A stretch of DNA of 64,000 bases from AC-32 sp963766375 (GTDB lineage: Bacteria > Actinomycetota > Thermoleophilia > Gaiellales > Gaiellaceae). The notes beneath the pieces are model-generated. The model was given only the letters and a program-made list of their open reading frames with translations. It did not search any database and was not told the origin of the DNA. Each line of letters begins with the position of its first letter. Within the stretch, counting starts at the first letter, position 1. Of this stretch, positions 62,841-64,000 are shown one piece after another. The stretch is taken from the NCBI GenBank assembly GCA_963766375.1, contig CAVXZG010000002.1, positions 37,948-101,947 on the forward strand. The letters are read 5' to 3'. Made by a program: the position numbers and the translations under genes.

Positions 62841-64000
62841 ATGGCGTCAGCAAAGGAAATCGCGACCGTCGAGCTCAACGAGGAGCAGCTTGGAAACGTG
62901 GTCGCCGACAACACCGCCGGTCTCGGCGTGCGCAGGTTCTTCACCATCCCGGAGCGCGACCCCTTCGAGGAGATCGACTGGGAGACGCGCGACGCCCTGA
63001 TCCCCGGCAAGGACGGCCCCGCCTTCGAGCAGAAGGACGTCGAGTTCCCGAAGTTCTGGAGCCAGACCGCCACCAACATCGTCGCGCAGAAGTACTTCCG
63101 CGGCCGCATGTCCTCGCCCGAGCGCGAGTCGAGCGTCAAGCAGATGATCGGCCGCGTCGTCTCGACGATCGGCACCTGGGGCCGCGAGGGCAACTACTTC
63201 GCCGACGAGGAAGAGGCCGAGACCTTCGAGGCCGAGCTGAAGGCGATCCTGGTCAACCAGTACGCCGCCTTCAACTCGCCGGTCTGGTTCAACGTCGGCT
63301 TCGAGGAGAAGCCGCAGTGCTGCGCCTGCTTCATCCTCTCGATCGAGGACTCGATGGACTCGATCCTCGACTGGATCCGCCGCGAGGGCGTCATCTTCCG
63401 CGGCGGCTCGGGCTCCGGCGTCAACCTCTCCAGACTGCGCTCCTCCAAGGAGCAGCTCTCCAAGGGCGGCTACGCCTCCGGCCCGGTCAGCTTCATGCGC
63501 GGCGCCGACGCGAGCGCCGGCACGATCAAGTCCGGCGGCAAGACGCGGCGCGCGGCCAAGATGGTCGTCCTCGACGTCGACCACCCGGACATCGAGGAGT
63601 TCATCTGGTGCAAGGCCAAGGAGGAGGAGAAGGCGCGCGTCCTCGAGCAGGCCGGCTACGACATGTCGCTCGACTCGGGCGACTGGGCCTCGATCCAGTA
63701 CCAGAACGCCAACAACTCGGTCCGCGTCACCGACGGCTTCATGGACGCGGCCGACCAGGACGCCGACTGGAACCTGACCGCCCGCACCGACGGCGCCGTC
63801 GTGGACACGGTCAAGGCGCGCGAGCTGCTGCGCCAGATCGCCGAGGCCTCCTGGAAGTCGGCTGACCCCGGCGTCCAGTACGACACCACGATCAACAAGT
63901 GGCACACGCTCCCGAACACGGGCCGCATCAACGCGTCCAACCCGTGCTCGGAGTACATGTCGATCGACGACTCCGCCTGCAACCTCGCCTCGCTGAACCT
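62841..64000 (+). CDS. nrdJ: Vitamin B12-dependent (class II) ribonucleotide reductase, 5' part
   Basis: The first ~386 residues of an adenosylcobalamin-dependent reductase that makes dNTPs under any oxygen level. Seen are 'VEFPKFWSQTATNIVAQKYF', 'AAFNSPVWFNVGFEEKPQC', 'ACFILSIEDSMDSILDWIRR', 'FRGGSGSGVNLSRLRSSKE' and 'GRINASNPCSEYMSIDDSAC', all typical of the long NrdJ type. The gene runs off the window end. GGGAGGTAGG stands before the ATG. No cobalamin riboswitch was recognised in the 187-bp leader. Confidence 0.96.
   Translation, partial: MASAKEIATVELNEEQLGNVVADNTAGLGVRRFFTIPERDPFEEIDWETRDALIPGKDGPAFEQKDVEFPKFWSQTATNIVAQKYFRGRMSSPERESSVKQMIGRVVSTIGTWGREGNYFADEEEAETFEAELKAILVNQYAAFNSPVWFNVGFEEKPQCCACFILSIEDSMDSILDWIRREGVIFRGGSGSGVNLSRLRSSKEQLSKGGYASGPVSFMRGADASAGTIKSGGKTRRAAKMVVLDVDHPDIEEFIWCKAKEEEKARVLEQAGYDMSLDSGDWASIQYQNANNSVRVTDGFMDAADQDADWNLTARTDGAVVDTVKARELLRQIAEASWKSADPGVQYDTTINKWHTLPNTGRINASNPCSEYMSIDDSACNLASLN

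Overview
The window is 64 kb of high-GC DNA from a bacterium that is most likely an actinobacterium of the class Thermoleophilia (Gaiellales/Solirubrobacterales type). This is an inference from gene content: squalene-hopene genes with HpnC/D/E, a Tad/Flp pilus, class II (B12) ribonucleotide reductase, PIG-V-like mannosyltransferase, ThrE, DUF192 and MmpL proteins, plus frequent GTG/TTG starts and ATGA/GTGA stop-start overlaps. No rRNA gene is present to confirm it.

Layout. 0.1-7.7 kb, minus strand: a tightly overlapped hopanoid operon hpnC-hpnD-hpnE-shc-hpnH-hpnG-ispH (farnesyl-PP to squalene, hopene, adenosylhopane and ribosylhopane, plus the last MEP-pathway enzyme), followed by a degenerate YjbQ-like gene. 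7.7-9.3 kb: two response regulators without a kinase, and a DUF192 protein. 9.3-20.4 kb: a divergent M15-type peptidase and a complete-looking Tad pilus operon (flp, tadE, tadG, cpaB, cpaE, cpaF, a vWA-TadB fusion, tadC, and a long coiled-coil protein). 20.4-24.8 kb: mannosyltransferase, CGNR-like regulator, orphan Dpp-type permease, nucleotide-sugar epimerase, cyclophilin. 24.8-31.2 kb: a gene-poor accessory zone with a shattered MmpL transporter, a 197-bp tandem repeat, an M43 metallopeptidase with three frame breaks, a collagen-like secreted protein, several large inverted repeats and a tyrosine-recombinase relic lying against the 3' end of tRNA-Thr(CGT).

31.3-43.3 kb, minus strand: an arginine deiminase operon (arcA-arcB-arcC and a YfcC-type carrier) that runs on through a small membrane protein and a P-type ATPase to an APC permease and a ThrE-type exporter, with an MFS exporter upstream. 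43.4-50.2 kb: membrane proteins, holB and tmk, a GalE-like epimerase, a LytR_C protein, a methyltransferase and an O-antigen-ligase-like protein. 50.3-57.3 kb: a broken membrane-anchored secreted protein, a cyclase-domain/ATPase/TPR regulator, an intact MmpL and a Rieske protein. 57.3-64 kb: MOSC protein, secreted and membrane proteins (DUF1003, LPG-synthase-like, HdeD) and the 5' part of nrdJ.

Many genes are interrupted by single-base indels that leave both halves highly conserved (hpnH, hpnG, tadG, yfcC, MOSC, Rieske, O-antigen ligase, cyclase and others). This looks more like uncorrected sequencing indels than decay. The exception is 24.8-27.7 kb, where breaks are much denser and a chimeric junction is visible. 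The most interesting biology is the MIDAS-containing vWA domain fused to TadB in the pilus locus, the ADI-ATPase-exporter supercluster, and the remnant island beside tRNA-Thr.
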